The notes beneath the pieces are model-generated. The model was not told the origin of the DNA. It did not search any database and saw only the letters and a program-made list of their open reading frames with translations. A DNA stretch of 64,000 bases from DP-19 sp036496285 (GTDB taxonomy: Bacteria > Desulfobacterota > Binatia > UTPRO1). Below, one piece after another: positions 35,751-46,061 of the stretch (positions are counted from its first letter, which is position 1; each line of letters starts with the position of its first letter). Position numbers and translations under genes: made by a program. The stretch lies in contig DASXLI010000053.1 in NCBI GenBank assembly GCA_036496285.1, positions 1-64,000 on the forward strand. The letters run 5' to 3'.

Positions 35751-37244
35751 ATGGGCTGGAGCTGCTTCGATCGTCGGACCGTCGCGACCGCATCGGTCGC
35801 CGTCCTCGTCGTCATCGCGTCGCGCGGCACCGCCGCCGCCGAAGCGGTCAAGTGTGAGACGGCGATCGTCAACGCGGCGAGCGTCTTCGTGCAGGCGAAG
35901 ATCAAGGCGCTCGGCGCGTGCGAGCAGACCGTCATCAAGGGCAAGCTCCCCCAGGGCACCGACTGCCACGCCGACCCCAAGGCTGCCGCTGCGATCGGCA
36001 AGGCGACGACGAAGCTGACGTCCACCGTCGCGAAGGCCTGCGGCGGGAAGGACAAGACCTGCGGCACCGCGGACGACGACGCCCTCGCCTCGATCGGCTG
36101 GAGCATCGCGCAATGTCCGAACCTCGAGAACGGCGGCTGCACGAGCGGCATCGCCGATTGCGGCGGGATCGGCACCTGCATCGGCTGCATCGGCGAGCAG
36201 GCGGTCGATCAGGCGAACGCGCTCTACTACGGCTCGCGCCTCGCGAGCGACCCGAAAACGCAGAAGGCGCTCAACAAGTGCCAGGGGACGATCGGCAAGG
36301 CCGCGGCCACGTTCCTCGCCGCGAAGAGCAAGCTGCTCGCGAAATGCTTCGCCGCCGTCGCCAAGGCCGGCTCGGGCACCTGCCCCGACGCGAAGGCCGC
36401 GACCGCGCTCGCCAAGGCCTCGACGAAGGAGAGCGCCGCGATCGCCAAGGCCTGCGAAGGCCCCGACAAGACCGTCGGCACCGGCGACGACCTGACGCCG
36501 GCGCAGATCGGCTTTCCCACGACCTGCCTCGACGCCAGCGTTCCCATCTGCGCGGGTCCCGTCACGACCCTGCAGCAGCTGATCGACTGCGTCGACTGCG
36601 TGACCGAGTTCAAGGTCGATTGCGTCGTCGCCGCGGCGGTGCCGGCGTTCGTGAGCCCGTACCCGTCGCAGTGCAACCAAGGCACGCTGCCGGCCACGCC
36701 GACCGCGACAGTCACCGCGTCCGCCGGCGCCACCCCGACCGTCACGGTGACGGCCGCCGGGACACCAACCCCGTCAGGCGGCGCGACCTCCACTGCTACC
36801 GCAACCGCGCCCGTCGCAACTGCGACGCCCAGCAAGACGGCGACGCCGACCCCCACGGCCACAGGCGCAGGCGCCACCGCGACGCCGACCAGAACAGCGA
36901 CGCCGACCAGTACGGCCACGCCCACTCAGACGGCGACGGCAACGCCGACTCCAACGCCGACGCGCACGCCGACCCCGACCCACACGCCGAGCGTCACGCC
37001 GACGCCGACGGGCGGGACGCCGACGCCTGGCCCCTGCGCCACGAGCGGCGTGGCGTGCGGCAGCTGCGGCAACGGCCTCTGCGTCGTCCACTGCGGCGCG
37101 CCGGGAACCCCGCTCATCTGCGTCGACCAGTCGGCGGGAACGACAGGCTTCTGCTCATCGGACGCCGATTGCACGGGAGGAGACGAGTGCGCAGGCGTCA
37201 CGACCCAGTGCAACAGCAGCGCCTGCCTCGTACCGTGCCCCTGA
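35751..37244 (+). CDS. Secreted Cys-rich modular protein, copy 2
   Basis: 497 residues, paralog of the preceding gene. It has a normal ATG after GGAGGAGGGG, a signal peptide (residues 1-30) and the same two eight-cysteine modules (35-146 and 177-291, cysteines at identical positions). A Thr/Pro-rich linker (about 315-427) follows, then a different C-terminal domain rich in cysteine (CGSCGNGLCVVHCG, then CSSDADCTGGDEC). Conservation stops at the linker, so the two proteins present the same base with different heads. Function unknown; an extracellular location is likely. Confidence 0.85.
   Translation: MGWSCFDRRTVATASVAVLVVIASRGTAAAEAVKCETAIVNAASVFVQAKIKALGACEQTVIKGKLPQGTDCHADPKAAAAIGKATTKLTSTVAKACGGKDKTCGTADDDALASIGWSIAQCPNLENGGCTSGIADCGGIGTCIGCIGEQAVDQANALYYGSRLASDPKTQKALNKCQGTIGKAAATFLAAKSKLLAKCFAAVAKAGSGTCPDAKAATALAKASTKESAAIAKACEGPDKTVGTGDDLTPAQIGFPTTCLDASVPICAGPVTTLQQLIDCVDCVTEFKVDCVVAAAVPAFVSPYPSQCNQGTLPATPTATVTASAGATPTVTVTAAGTPTPSGGATSTATATAPVATATPSKTATPTPTATGAGATATPTRTATPTSTATPTQTATATPTPTPTRTPTPTHTPSVTPTPTGGTPTPGPCATSGVACGSCGNGLCVVHCGAPGTPLICVDQSAGTTGFCSSDADCTGGDECAGVTTQCNSSACLVPCP
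36690..37032 (+). repeat. Thr/Pro-rich linker repeats, copy 2
   Basis: Low-complexity coding sequence giving TPTPTATGAGATATPTRTA and TPTPTPTRTPTPTHTP. It is longer than the linker of copy 1, in keeping with repeat expansion. Confidence 0.7.
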
Positions 37245-37274
37245 GGGGGCCGGCGCGGCCCACGCGGATCAGGA

Positions 37275-37676
37275 TCAGCCTCGGGCTTTGGACTCGTTCA
37301 AGGCCACGGCGGCGCGAACGAGCGCTTTCAACGCCTTCTCGTCGATCTTGTCGCCCTCGCGGAAGTCGATGGCCCGCCGCGTTTTCCCCTCGAGGCTGGA
37401 GTTGAAGAGGCCCGACGGATCCTTCAGGGCCGCCCCCCTGGCGAAGGTCATCTTCACGACGCCCTTGTAGGTCTCGCCCGTGCAAATGATCCCGTCGTGT
37501 GACCAGACCGGGACCCCCCTCCACTTCCACTCCTCGACGACCTCGGGATCGGCTTCCTTGACCAGGCTACGGAGCCGGCCGAGCATCTTGCCCCGCCAGT
37601 CGCCGAGCTCCTCGATCCTCGCGTCGATCAGCTTGGAAGGAGACTTGCCCTTCGGCGCCCCGCTCTTCGTGGCCAT
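37275..37676 (-). CDS. DUF1801 (YdhG-like) domain protein
   Basis: A 133-residue cytoplasmic protein with the DUF1801 pattern: WRGKMLGRLRSLVKEADPEV, EEWKWRGVPVWSHDGIICTG and KMTFARGAALKDPSGLFN. DUF1801 proteins are small alpha/beta proteins of unknown biochemical function. It lies 12 bp downstream of the NUDIX gene on the same strand as the last member of the cluster. Confidence 0.85.
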   Translation of the reverse strand: MATKSGAPKGKSPSKLIDARIEELGDWRGKMLGRLRSLVKEADPEVVEEWKWRGVPVWSHDGIICTGETYKGVVKMTFARGAALKDPSGLFNSSLEGKTRRAIDFREGDKIDEKALKALVRAAVALNESKARG

Positions 37677-37688
37677 GCCGATTCCCCC

Positions 37689-38243
37689 TCAGGCGCGGCC
37701 GCGCAGCGCCAGCCAATGGAAGGCGACGACCACGAGCGCATGAATGATCTCGCCGCTCCGCATGAGGTCGGGGATGCGCGTGAGGGGCACCAGCACGACC
37801 TCGGTCTCCTCGGTCGAGTCGAAGGACGGGACGTGGCGATGTTCGACGTCGAACGCCACGAACGAGTGGCAGCGGTTCGACTGGATCGCCGGGTTCGGGT
37901 GGATGACCCCGAGCGGCTCGACCCGCTCCGCGTCGTAGCCGCTCTCCTCGACCATCTCGCGCCGCGCGGCGACGAGAGGCTCCTCGCCGGGGTCGATCAG
38001 GCCGCCCGGCACCTCCAGCGTGTAGCCGCGAAGGCCGTGGCGGAACTGCCGCACCATGACGACCTGCTCGTCGTGGGTGAGCGGGATGATGTTGCACCAG
38101 TCGGGCGACTCGAGGACGTGGAACTCGTGCTCGCGCTCGTCGCGCGAGAAGCGGCTACGGTCGCGGCGGAGCGAGAAGATGCGGCACTCGTAGACGATGT
38201 CGGCGGCGATCCGCTCCCAGGTGTGGAGGGGCCGGCGGCTCAC
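37689..38243 (-). CDS. NUDIX hydrolase (ADP-ribose pyrophosphatase-like)
   Basis: A 184-residue NUDIX protein with a complete box at residues 81-103 (G-X5-E-X7-REU-XEE-XG: LIDPGEEPL, then AARREMVEESG). The preceding EVPGG is typical of ADP-ribose or nucleotide-sugar pyrophosphatases. It hydrolyses a nucleoside diphosphate derivative in the cytoplasm; the substrate is not determinable here. Its ATG overlaps the stop of the CoA-binding gene by 4 bp. Confidence 0.92.
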   Translation of the reverse strand: MSRRPLHTWERIAADIVYECRIFSLRRDRSRFSRDEREHEFHVLESPDWCNIIPLTHDEQVVMVRQFRHGLRGYTLEVPGGLIDPGEEPLVAARREMVEESGYDAERVEPLGVIHPNPAIQSNRCHSFVAFDVEHRHVPSFDSTEETEVVLVPLTRIPDLMRSGEIIHALVVVAFHWLALRGRA

Positions 38244-38686
38244 CGTGGCGCCCCCCGGCCGTAGCTGAAGAGCCGCGGGTACTCGATCGCCGGGCAGCGG
38301 TCCATGACGACCGTGAGCCCGGCCGCCTGGGCGCGCCGGGCCGCCTCGACGTGGATCACCCCGAGCTGGAGCCAGAGGATCGGCGCGCCGATCGCGATCG
38401 CGTCGTCGACGAGCGCGGGCACGGCGTCCGGCCGGCGGAACACGTCCACGACGTCCACCCGCTCGCCGATCGCCTGCAGCGCCAACAGGGAGGGGTGACA
38501 GCGCTCGCCGAGGATGGTCTCCGCGCCCGGGTTCACCGGGATGATCCGGTGGCCGCGCTCGCGCCAGAGGCGGGCGATGCTGTGGCTGTCGCGCGCCGGA
38601 TCGGGTGAGCAGCCGACGACCGCGACCGTGCGCGGCGATGCGAGGATGGCGCGGATCGCCTCGTCCGGGGGATTTGCGAATTCCAC
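38240..38686 (-). CDS. CoA-binding domain protein (YccU-like)
   Basis: A 148-residue Rossmann-fold protein of the YccU/CoA_binding_2 type: TVAVVGCSPDPARDSHS near the start, IIPVNPGAETILGERCHPSL, DVVDVFRRPDAVP and LWLQLGV. The GTG at 38686 was preferred over that at 38692 because GGGGAG then lies 7 bp before the start. Function of this family is poorly known. Its stop overlaps the NUDIX start. Confidence 0.88.
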   Translation of the reverse strand: MEFANPPDEAIRAILASPRTVAVVGCSPDPARDSHSIARLWRERGHRIIPVNPGAETILGERCHPSLLALQAIGERVDVVDVFRRPDAVPALVDDAIAIGAPILWLQLGVIHVEAARRAQAAGLTVVMDRCPAIEYPRLFSYGRGAPR

Positions 38687-38702
38687 CGCCACGCTCCCCG
38701 CT

Positions 38703-39170
38703 TTACTCGCGGTTCGCCGGGGGCGCCAGACGGTCGAACGCCTTCGCCAGGCAGCGGCGAATTTCGTCGCGGCTGGCACGATGGAAGTCCGCCTCGCGAC
38801 CGGCCGGGTCGGCGATGTCGCCGGTCTCGCCGGCGGCCTCGCGCAGGGTGACGACCTCCTTGCCGTCGGCCTCGCGGAACGAGCCGAGCATACGCCGCTG
38901 GTCGTCGGTCATGACGACGATCAGGTCGGCCTCGGCAAGCAGCTCGCGGTGCGCCTTCAGGTCGCAGGAGGTGGCGTCGGGCGGGATGTCGATGCCGTCC
39001 TCACGCAGCAGGAGGCGGGTGTCGAGCGAGATCAGGCTCGAGTCGCGCGCGTAGGGCGCGATCCCGCCCGAGCGCACGACGACGTCGTCGCGCGCCCGGG
39101 CCGCCAGCATGCGCCTCAGCAGCGCCTCGGTGACGATGCTCCGGCTGGTGTTCGCGTGGCAGACGATCAG
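38703..39170 (-). CDS. Low-molecular-weight protein tyrosine phosphatase (start unclear)
   Basis: About 155 residues with the LMW-PTP loop VCHANTSRS (C-X5-R) at the very N-terminus and the catalytic Asp in DIADPAGRE. It dephosphorylates protein tyrosine, or arginine in related bacteria. No ATG, GTG or TTG lies in frame before the P-loop; the first ATG (39110) would remove the active-site cysteine. I therefore place the start at a CTG just before it (39168-39170), which is a guess. The gene lies 46 bp beyond an SDR gene and is followed by the CoA-binding gene after 16 bp. Confidence 0.7.
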   Translation of the reverse strand: MIVCHANTSRSIVTEALLRRMLAARARDDVVVRSGGIAPYARDSSLISLDTRLLLREDGIDIPPDATSCDLKAHRELLAEADLIVVMTDDQRRMLGSFREADGKEVVTLREAAGETGDIADPAGREADFHRASRDEIRRCLAKAFDRLAPPANRE

Positions 39171-39216
39171 GACGCGCCGCTGCCCCGGCGCGTCCTCTTC
39201 AAACCGTTTGCCCGTC

Positions 39217-40149
39217 TCAGAGCCCTTCCGCGAAGACGTCGCCCATCGTCTCCTTGCGGGTACCGCCCTTGGCGAGCTCGGCCTTGAGCTTCTCCCCGAG
39301 CTGCGCCGGCTCCCACACCGCCTTCTGCTGCACCTTGCCGACCGAGTGCCAGCCCTGCATCAGCCACACCGTGCCGCCGCCGACGCGGAACACCTCGCCG
39401 TGGACGTTGGCGGCATCGTCGCTCGCGAGCCAGGCGACCAGCGGCGCGATGTTGCGCGGGCTGAACACGTCGAACTCGCCCTCGGCGACCTGCTGGCCCA
39501 TGAGCGCCGCGGTCGCTGGCGTGGCGTCCACCGTGAGGCGGGTGCGGGCGACCGGCGCGATCGTGTTCACGCAGACGCCATACTTCGCCATCTCGCGGTC
39601 GGCGATGATCGAGAAGGCGGCGATCGCGGCCTTGGCGGCGCCGTAGTTGCTCTGGCTCGGGTTGCCGAGGAGGCCGGAGTCCGACGCGGTGTTGACGATG
39701 CGGCCGTTCAGCACGTTGCCCACCTTGTGCTGCTCGCGCCAGTAGACGGAGGCGTGGCGGGTGACGTTGAACGTGCCCTTCAGGTGGACCGCGACGACCG
39801 AGTCCCAGTCGTCCTCGGACATGTTGAAGATCATCCGGTCGCGCAGGATGCCGGCGTTGTTCACCACCGCGGTCAGCTTGCCGAAGTGGTCGAGGGCGCA
39901 CTGGACGATGCGCTCGGCGCCCTTGAAGTCGCTCACGCTGTCGCCGTTCACCACGGCCTCGCCGCCGCCCTTCTTGATCTCGTCCACCACCTCTTGCGCC
40001 GGGCCCGTGCTGGCGCCGGTGCCGTCGAAGTGGGCGCCGAGGTCGTTGACGACGACCTTCGCGCCGAGCTTGCCCATGAGGAGGGCTTCCTCGCGGCCGA
40101 TACCGCGGCCTGCACCGGTGATGATGACAACCTTGCCGTCGAGCAACAT
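39217..40149 (-). CDS. SDR of the (3R)-hydroxyacyl-CoA dehydrogenase type
   Basis: A 310-residue SDR resembling the dehydrogenase half of multifunctional enzyme 2. The cofactor motif is TGAGRGIGRE (11-20), followed by VVNDLGAHFDGTG, NNAG, the catalytic serine in NTASDSG and YGAAK. Proteins of this type oxidise (3R)-hydroxyacyl-CoA in beta-oxidation or steroid breakdown. A GAGGAGGA ribosome-binding site precedes the ATG. It heads a same-strand cluster with the phosphatase, CoA-binding, NUDIX and DUF1801 genes. Confidence 0.9.
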   Translation of the reverse strand: MLLDGKVVIITGAGRGIGREEALLMGKLGAKVVVNDLGAHFDGTGASTGPAQEVVDEIKKGGGEAVVNGDSVSDFKGAERIVQCALDHFGKLTAVVNNAGILRDRMIFNMSEDDWDSVVAVHLKGTFNVTRHASVYWREQHKVGNVLNGRIVNTASDSGLLGNPSQSNYGAAKAAIAAFSIIADREMAKYGVCVNTIAPVARTRLTVDATPATAALMGQQVAEGEFDVFSPRNIAPLVAWLASDDAANVHGEVFRVGGGTVWLMQGWHSVGKVQQKAVWEPAQLGEKLKAELAKGGTRKETMGDVFAEGL

Positions 40150-40408
40150 GGAGCGTCCTCCTCGGGGAGTCCCCGCAACGCGCTGAGAGTTTGGTAGGGT
40201 GATTGGTGTCGTGCCGCCAGGGCCGGCGCGGCCTTTTTTCGTGCCCCAGGCCTCGCACCTTGTCAAGAATCGGCGGGACGTCGGGCCGGTTCGTGACCAT
40301 GCGCCCGCGCCTCCGATGGCCGTCGCGCCTTGTCATCCCGAGGGGGGTGTGCCAACGTCCGCCTCGCGCCAGAGGCCTCCACGCTCGCAGCCGCGGGCCG
40401 CCCTCCGG

Positions 40409-40774
40409 ATGGACCGCACACGATTCGCACGCCTGGTGACCGAAGTGCTGAACGACCTCCCGGAGGAGTTCTCGAGCCGCCTCACCAACGTCGAGGTGGT
40501 CATCGAGGACGCACCGACCAAGGCGCAGCTACGGAGCGTCGGCCTCGACCCCGTCAACGACACGCTCTTCGGGCTCTACGAGGGCGTCCCGCTCGAGGAG
40601 CGCGCCCTGGACGCGCCGCTCCTGCCGGACAAGATCTCGCTCTTCTACCGGCCGATCGTCGAGGAGTGCGCCGACGAGGACGAGATCCGCGCCGAGATCC
40701 GCACGACGGTGCTGCACGAGATCGCGCACTTCTTCGGCATGGACGACGACGAGCTGGAGCGCTGGGGCTACTGA
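40409..40774 (+). CDS. Minimal metallopeptidase (zincin-like, COG3824 type)
   Basis: A 121-residue protein consisting of a minimal metalloprotease domain with HEIAHFFGMDDDE at residues 103-115: two zinc-binding histidines, the catalytic Glu and the family's downstream acidic residues. No signal peptide. Substrate unknown. It is 15 bp upstream of glpD and may be the first gene of the glycerol operon. The start MDRTRF fits the family N-terminus; longer starts give non-coding-like sequence. Confidence 0.9.
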   Translation: MDRTRFARLVTEVLNDLPEEFSSRLTNVEVVIEDAPTKAQLRSVGLDPVNDTLFGLYEGVPLEERALDAPLLPDKISLFYRPIVEECADEDEIRAEIRTTVLHEIAHFFGMDDDELERWGY

Positions 40775-40789
40775 TGGCGCCGCGGGACC

Positions 40790-42432
<1,643 letters not shown>

Positions 42433-42436
<4 letters not shown>

Positions 42437-43848
42437 GCGGCCGTTCCCCGGATGCACTCCGCGCCGACGTCGCGCGTCTCGTCGGCGCCGACCGCGTCGT
42501 CGACGACCCAGCGCGCATCGCGCGCGCGAGCCGCGACACCTGGGTGGTCTCGGTGTGGCGGAGCCTGCAGCCAACGCCGCCCGTGCCCGCAGCCTGCGTC
42601 GTCCAGCCGCGCACGACGGCCGAGGTCTCGACGCTCCTCGCCTACGCGACGCGCGAGCGCGTGCCGGTCGTCCCGTTCGGCGCCGGCTCGGGCGTGTGCG
42701 GCGGCGTCCTCGCCGCGGCGGACGCCCTCGTCGTCGATCTCGGCGCGATGCGCGCGCTCCGCGCCATCGACGGCCAGAACCTACTCGCGACCGCGGAGGC
42801 CGGTCTCATGGGCGACGACTTCGAGGCGCAGCTCAACGCCGCCGGCTACTCGATGGGGCACTTTCCGCAGTCGATCGCGCTCTCCTCGGTCGGCGGCTGG
42901 GTGGCGACGCGCGCCGCCGGGCAGTTCTCCACCAAGTACGGCAACATCGAGGACATGCTGGTCGCCTTCGAGGCGGTGCTGCCGTCGGGCGCGGTGATCC
43001 GCACCCGGCCGATCCCGCGCGCCTCGACCGGCCCCGATCTGCGCCACGTCTTCCTCGGAGCCGAGGGCACGACCGGCATCGTCACCGAGGTGACCTTCGA
43101 GATCCATCCGCTCGCGCCCGCGACCGCGCACCAGTCGGTCGCGTTCCCGAGCATGCGCGCCGGGCTCGAGACCCTGCGGCGCATCGTACGCGACGGCTGG
43201 CGGCCCGCCGTGCTGCGGCTCTACGACGAGATCGAGGCCGGGCGCGCGTTCGCCGGCGCCGCCGGTGCGAGCGAAGCTCTCCTCCTCGTGCTCTGCGAGG
43301 GGCCCGCGACGATGGTCGCGACCGAGCGCGCCGCCGTCGAGGCGATCGCGACCGAGTGCGGCGGGCGGCTCGTCGGGCCAGGCCCGGTCGAGAGCTGGCT
43401 GCACCACCGGAACGCGGTCCCGGGCTTCGAGACCTTCCTCAAGCAGGTCATGGTCGTCGACACGATCGAGGTCGCCGCGACGTGGGACCGCATCGACGCG
43501 CTCTTCGACGGCGTCCTCGCGGCCATGCGCGCCGTGCCGGGCCTGATCGTCGCCTCGGGCCACAGCTCGCACACCTACCCGACCGGCACGAACATCTACT
43601 TCACGTTCGCCGCGAAGCCCGAAGGCCCCGAGGACCTCGAGCCGCTCTACTTCCGCATCTGGGACGCCGCGATGGGGGCGACGCTCGCCGCCGGCGGCAC
43701 GATCTCGCACCACCACGGCATCGGCCGGGTGCGCCGCGACTGGCTGCCGAGGGAGCTCGGCCCGGCATACGAGGCGCTGGTCACGTTGCAGCGCGCGTTC
43801 GACCCGGCCGGCATCATGAACCCCGGGGCGCTTCTCACGGGCCGATGA
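42433..43848 (+). CDS. FAD-binding oxidase of the alkyldihydroxyacetonephosphate synthase type
   Basis: 471 residues. The N-terminal FAD domain has PFGAGSGVCGGVL and the C-terminal oxidase domain has ASGHSSHTYPTGTNIYFTF and TISHHHGIGRVRRDW. The HHHGIG motif is the hallmark of alkyl-DHAP synthases, which swap the acyl chain of acyl-DHAP for a fatty alcohol to make ether lipids; glycolate and lactate oxidases have other residues here. A GGGAGGAACG ribosome-binding site precedes the ATG, inside an ATGA overlap with glpD. Membership in a glycerol operon supports a glycerol-lipid substrate, though a different flavin oxidase function is possible. Confidence 0.85.
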
Positions 43849-45305
43849 GCTCGCACGTCCTCGCGATCGACGAGGGGGGCACCGGGGTCCGCGCGTACGT
43901 CTTCGGCCACGACGGCAGCGAGGTCGCGTCGGCGTACGCGGAGATCGGCCTCTCCTGCCCGCGGCCCGGCTGGGTCGAGCACGATCCGCTCGCGCTCTGG
44001 GAGTTCACGCTCGCGGTCACGAACCACGCGATCGCCCGCGCCAATCTGGCGCCGCACGATCTGCACGCGATCGGCATCACCAACCAGCGCGCCTCCGCGC
44101 TCGTCTGGGACGCCGACAGCGGCGTGCCCCTCTATCCGGCGATCGGCTGGCAGGACCTGCGCACCGTCGCCGAGTGCGAGGCGCTCGGGCGGCGCGGCTA
44201 CGTCATCAACCCGATGCAGACCGCGTCGAAATGGGCGTGGATCCTCGCCAACGTCGCGGGCGCCCGCGAGCGCGCCGCGACCGGCCGACTGCGTCTCGGC
44301 ACGATCGACACCTGGATCGGCTGGAAGCTCTCCGGCGGGGCGAGCCACGTGACCGACGCGTCGAACGCCTCCTGCACGGGCGTCTACGATTTCTTCAGCC
44401 ACGGGTGGGACGCGGCCCTGCTCGAGACGCTCGAGCTGCCGCCCGCCTGCCTGCCGACGATCGTCCCGACGAGCGCCGTCGCGGGCGCCACCGCCACCGC
44501 CGTGCTCGGCGCCGAGGTGCCCCTCGCCGCGCGCGCCGGCGATCAGCAGGCGGCGATGTTCGGCCAGCTCCGCACCGAGCCGGGCATGATGAAGATCACC
44601 TACGGCACCGCGGCGATGATGGACCTGAACGTCGGGCCGTCGATCCGGCTCTCACCGCGCGGCGCCTTCCCGCTCGTGCTCTGGGGCCTCGACGACGGCA
44701 TCACGTTCTGCCTCGAGGGCAGCGCCGTCACGGCAGGCGCCGCGGTGCAGTGGTTGCGCGACGGGCTCGGCCTCATCGCCGACCCGGCGGAGTCCGAGGC
44801 GCTCGCCACCAGCGTGCCCGACTCGGGCGGCGCGTGGTGCGTGCCGGCGTTCCAGGGCCTCGGCACCCCGTATCTCGACGTCAACGCGCGGGCGCTGATC
44901 GGCGGCCTCTCCCGCGGCACCGGCCGCGCCCAGATCGCGCGCGCCGTGCTGGAGGGCGTCGCGTACCGCTGCGCCGAGGTGATCGAGGCGCTGCGCGCCG
45001 ACTCGCCGACCGAGGACGTTGGCGTCCTGCGCGTCGACGGCGGCGCCTCGCGCAACGACTTCCTGATGCAGTGCCAGGCCGACACGATCGGGCTCGTCAT
45101 CGAGCGGCCGCGCATCGTCGACGCCGCGAGCCTCGGCGCCGCCTACCACGCGGGCCTCGCGACCGGCTTCTGGCGCGACCGTGACGAGGTCGGCCGCTGC
45201 TGGCAGCGCGATCGGCTCTTCGAGCCGCGCACGAGCGTGGACGAGCGCACGGCGATGCTGGAGCGCTGGAGGCGTCGCGTAACGTTGGCGCGCGACGAGG
45301 CATGA
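43845..45305 (+). CDS. glpK: Glycerol kinase
   Basis: 486 residues of FGGY kinase. The N-terminal VLAIDEGGTGVRAYVF is the phosphate loop; GITNQRASALVWD, DTWIGWKLSGG and the C-terminal VDGGASRNDFLMQCQADTIG are typical glycerol kinase signatures. It phosphorylates glycerol to glycerol 3-phosphate, the substrate of the neighbouring GlpD. The start (ATGA overlap) and stop (4-bp overlap with the HAD gene) show a polycistronic message. Other FGGY kinases remain possible, but the operon supports glycerol. Confidence 0.92.
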   Translation: MSSHVLAIDEGGTGVRAYVFGHDGSEVASAYAEIGLSCPRPGWVEHDPLALWEFTLAVTNHAIARANLAPHDLHAIGITNQRASALVWDADSGVPLYPAIGWQDLRTVAECEALGRRGYVINPMQTASKWAWILANVAGARERAATGRLRLGTIDTWIGWKLSGGASHVTDASNASCTGVYDFFSHGWDAALLETLELPPACLPTIVPTSAVAGATATAVLGAEVPLAARAGDQQAAMFGQLRTEPGMMKITYGTAAMMDLNVGPSIRLSPRGAFPLVLWGLDDGITFCLEGSAVTAGAAVQWLRDGLGLIADPAESEALATSVPDSGGAWCVPAFQGLGTPYLDVNARALIGGLSRGTGRAQIARAVLEGVAYRCAEVIEALRADSPTEDVGVLRVDGGASRNDFLMQCQADTIGLVIERPRIVDAASLGAAYHAGLATGFWRDRDEVGRCWQRDRLFEPRTSVDERTAMLERWRRRVTLARDEA

Positions 45306-45964
45306 GCCTCTCGCGGCCGGCACCGACCAGCCTCCCGACCGGCGACGCCCTCCGTCTCGCGATCTTCGATTGCGACGGCGTGCTGTTCGACTCGTGGAAG
45401 GCGAACGTCGCCTTCTACAACGCCGTCCTCGCGGCCTGCGAACGGCCGCCGCTCGACGCGGAGACCCTCCACCTCTGCCACACGCTCTCGAGCCCGCAGC
45501 TCTACGCCCACCTCTTCCCCGACGACACGCCGATGCAGCGGCGGATCGCCGAGGTGGCGCGCGCCACCGACTACGGGCCGTTCTACGGCTTGATGGAGCC
45601 GGTCGCGGAGCTGGAGGCGACCCTGGCGCGGCTGGCGCGGCACTGCCCGCTGGCGCTCGCCACGAACCGCGGCACGACGGTGAACGGCGTCCTCGAGCGC
45701 TTCGGCCTCGCGCCGTACTTCCCGATCCGCTTCGGCATCCTCGACGTCGCGCGGCCGAAGCCCGCGCCCGACCTGCTGCTCGCCTGCCTGGAGCGGGCCG
45801 GAGTGGCCGCCGACGCGGCGATCTACGTCGGCGACACCGAGCTCGACCGTGAGGCGGCGCGGGCCGCCGGGGTCGCGTACGTCGGGGTCGGGCCGGCGAG
45901 CGGCGCCGAGCTCCGCATCACGGGCATCCGCGAGCTGCCGGCGCTCCTCCTCGACGGGGTCTGA
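45302..45964 (+). CDS. HAD-superfamily hydrolase (phosphoglycolate-phosphatase-like)
   Basis: A 220-residue HAD phosphatase: FDCDGVLFDS supplies the nucleophile Asp and the acid/base Asp, ATNRGTT the motif II residue, KPAPD the lysine and YVGDTELDRE the magnesium-binding motif. A helical cap lies between motifs I and II. It is the last gene of the glycerol operon, so a phosphorylated glycerol compound or by-product is a reasonable guess; sequence alone does not show the substrate. Confidence 0.9.
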   Translation: MSLSRPAPTSLPTGDALRLAIFDCDGVLFDSWKANVAFYNAVLAACERPPLDAETLHLCHTLSSPQLYAHLFPDDTPMQRRIAEVARATDYGPFYGLMEPVAELEATLARLARHCPLALATNRGTTVNGVLERFGLAPYFPIRFGILDVARPKPAPDLLLACLERAGVAADAAIYVGDTELDREAARAAGVAYVGVGPASGAELRITGIRELPALLLDGV

Positions 45965-46061
45965 GCCGCCCGTCGAAACCGTGTGACGTCAGCGTGGTTT
46001 GACGTCGAACGCCTGCGAGCCCTTCTCGGCCGGGCGAACCTTCTTGATGGTGCCGGTCATG

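Noticed and set aside
34300..37032. Repetitive DNA that might be taken for a CRISPR array
   Set aside because: The repeats are triplet-based, lie in frame in two protein genes and encode Thr/Pro linkers; there are no regular spacers and no cas genes.
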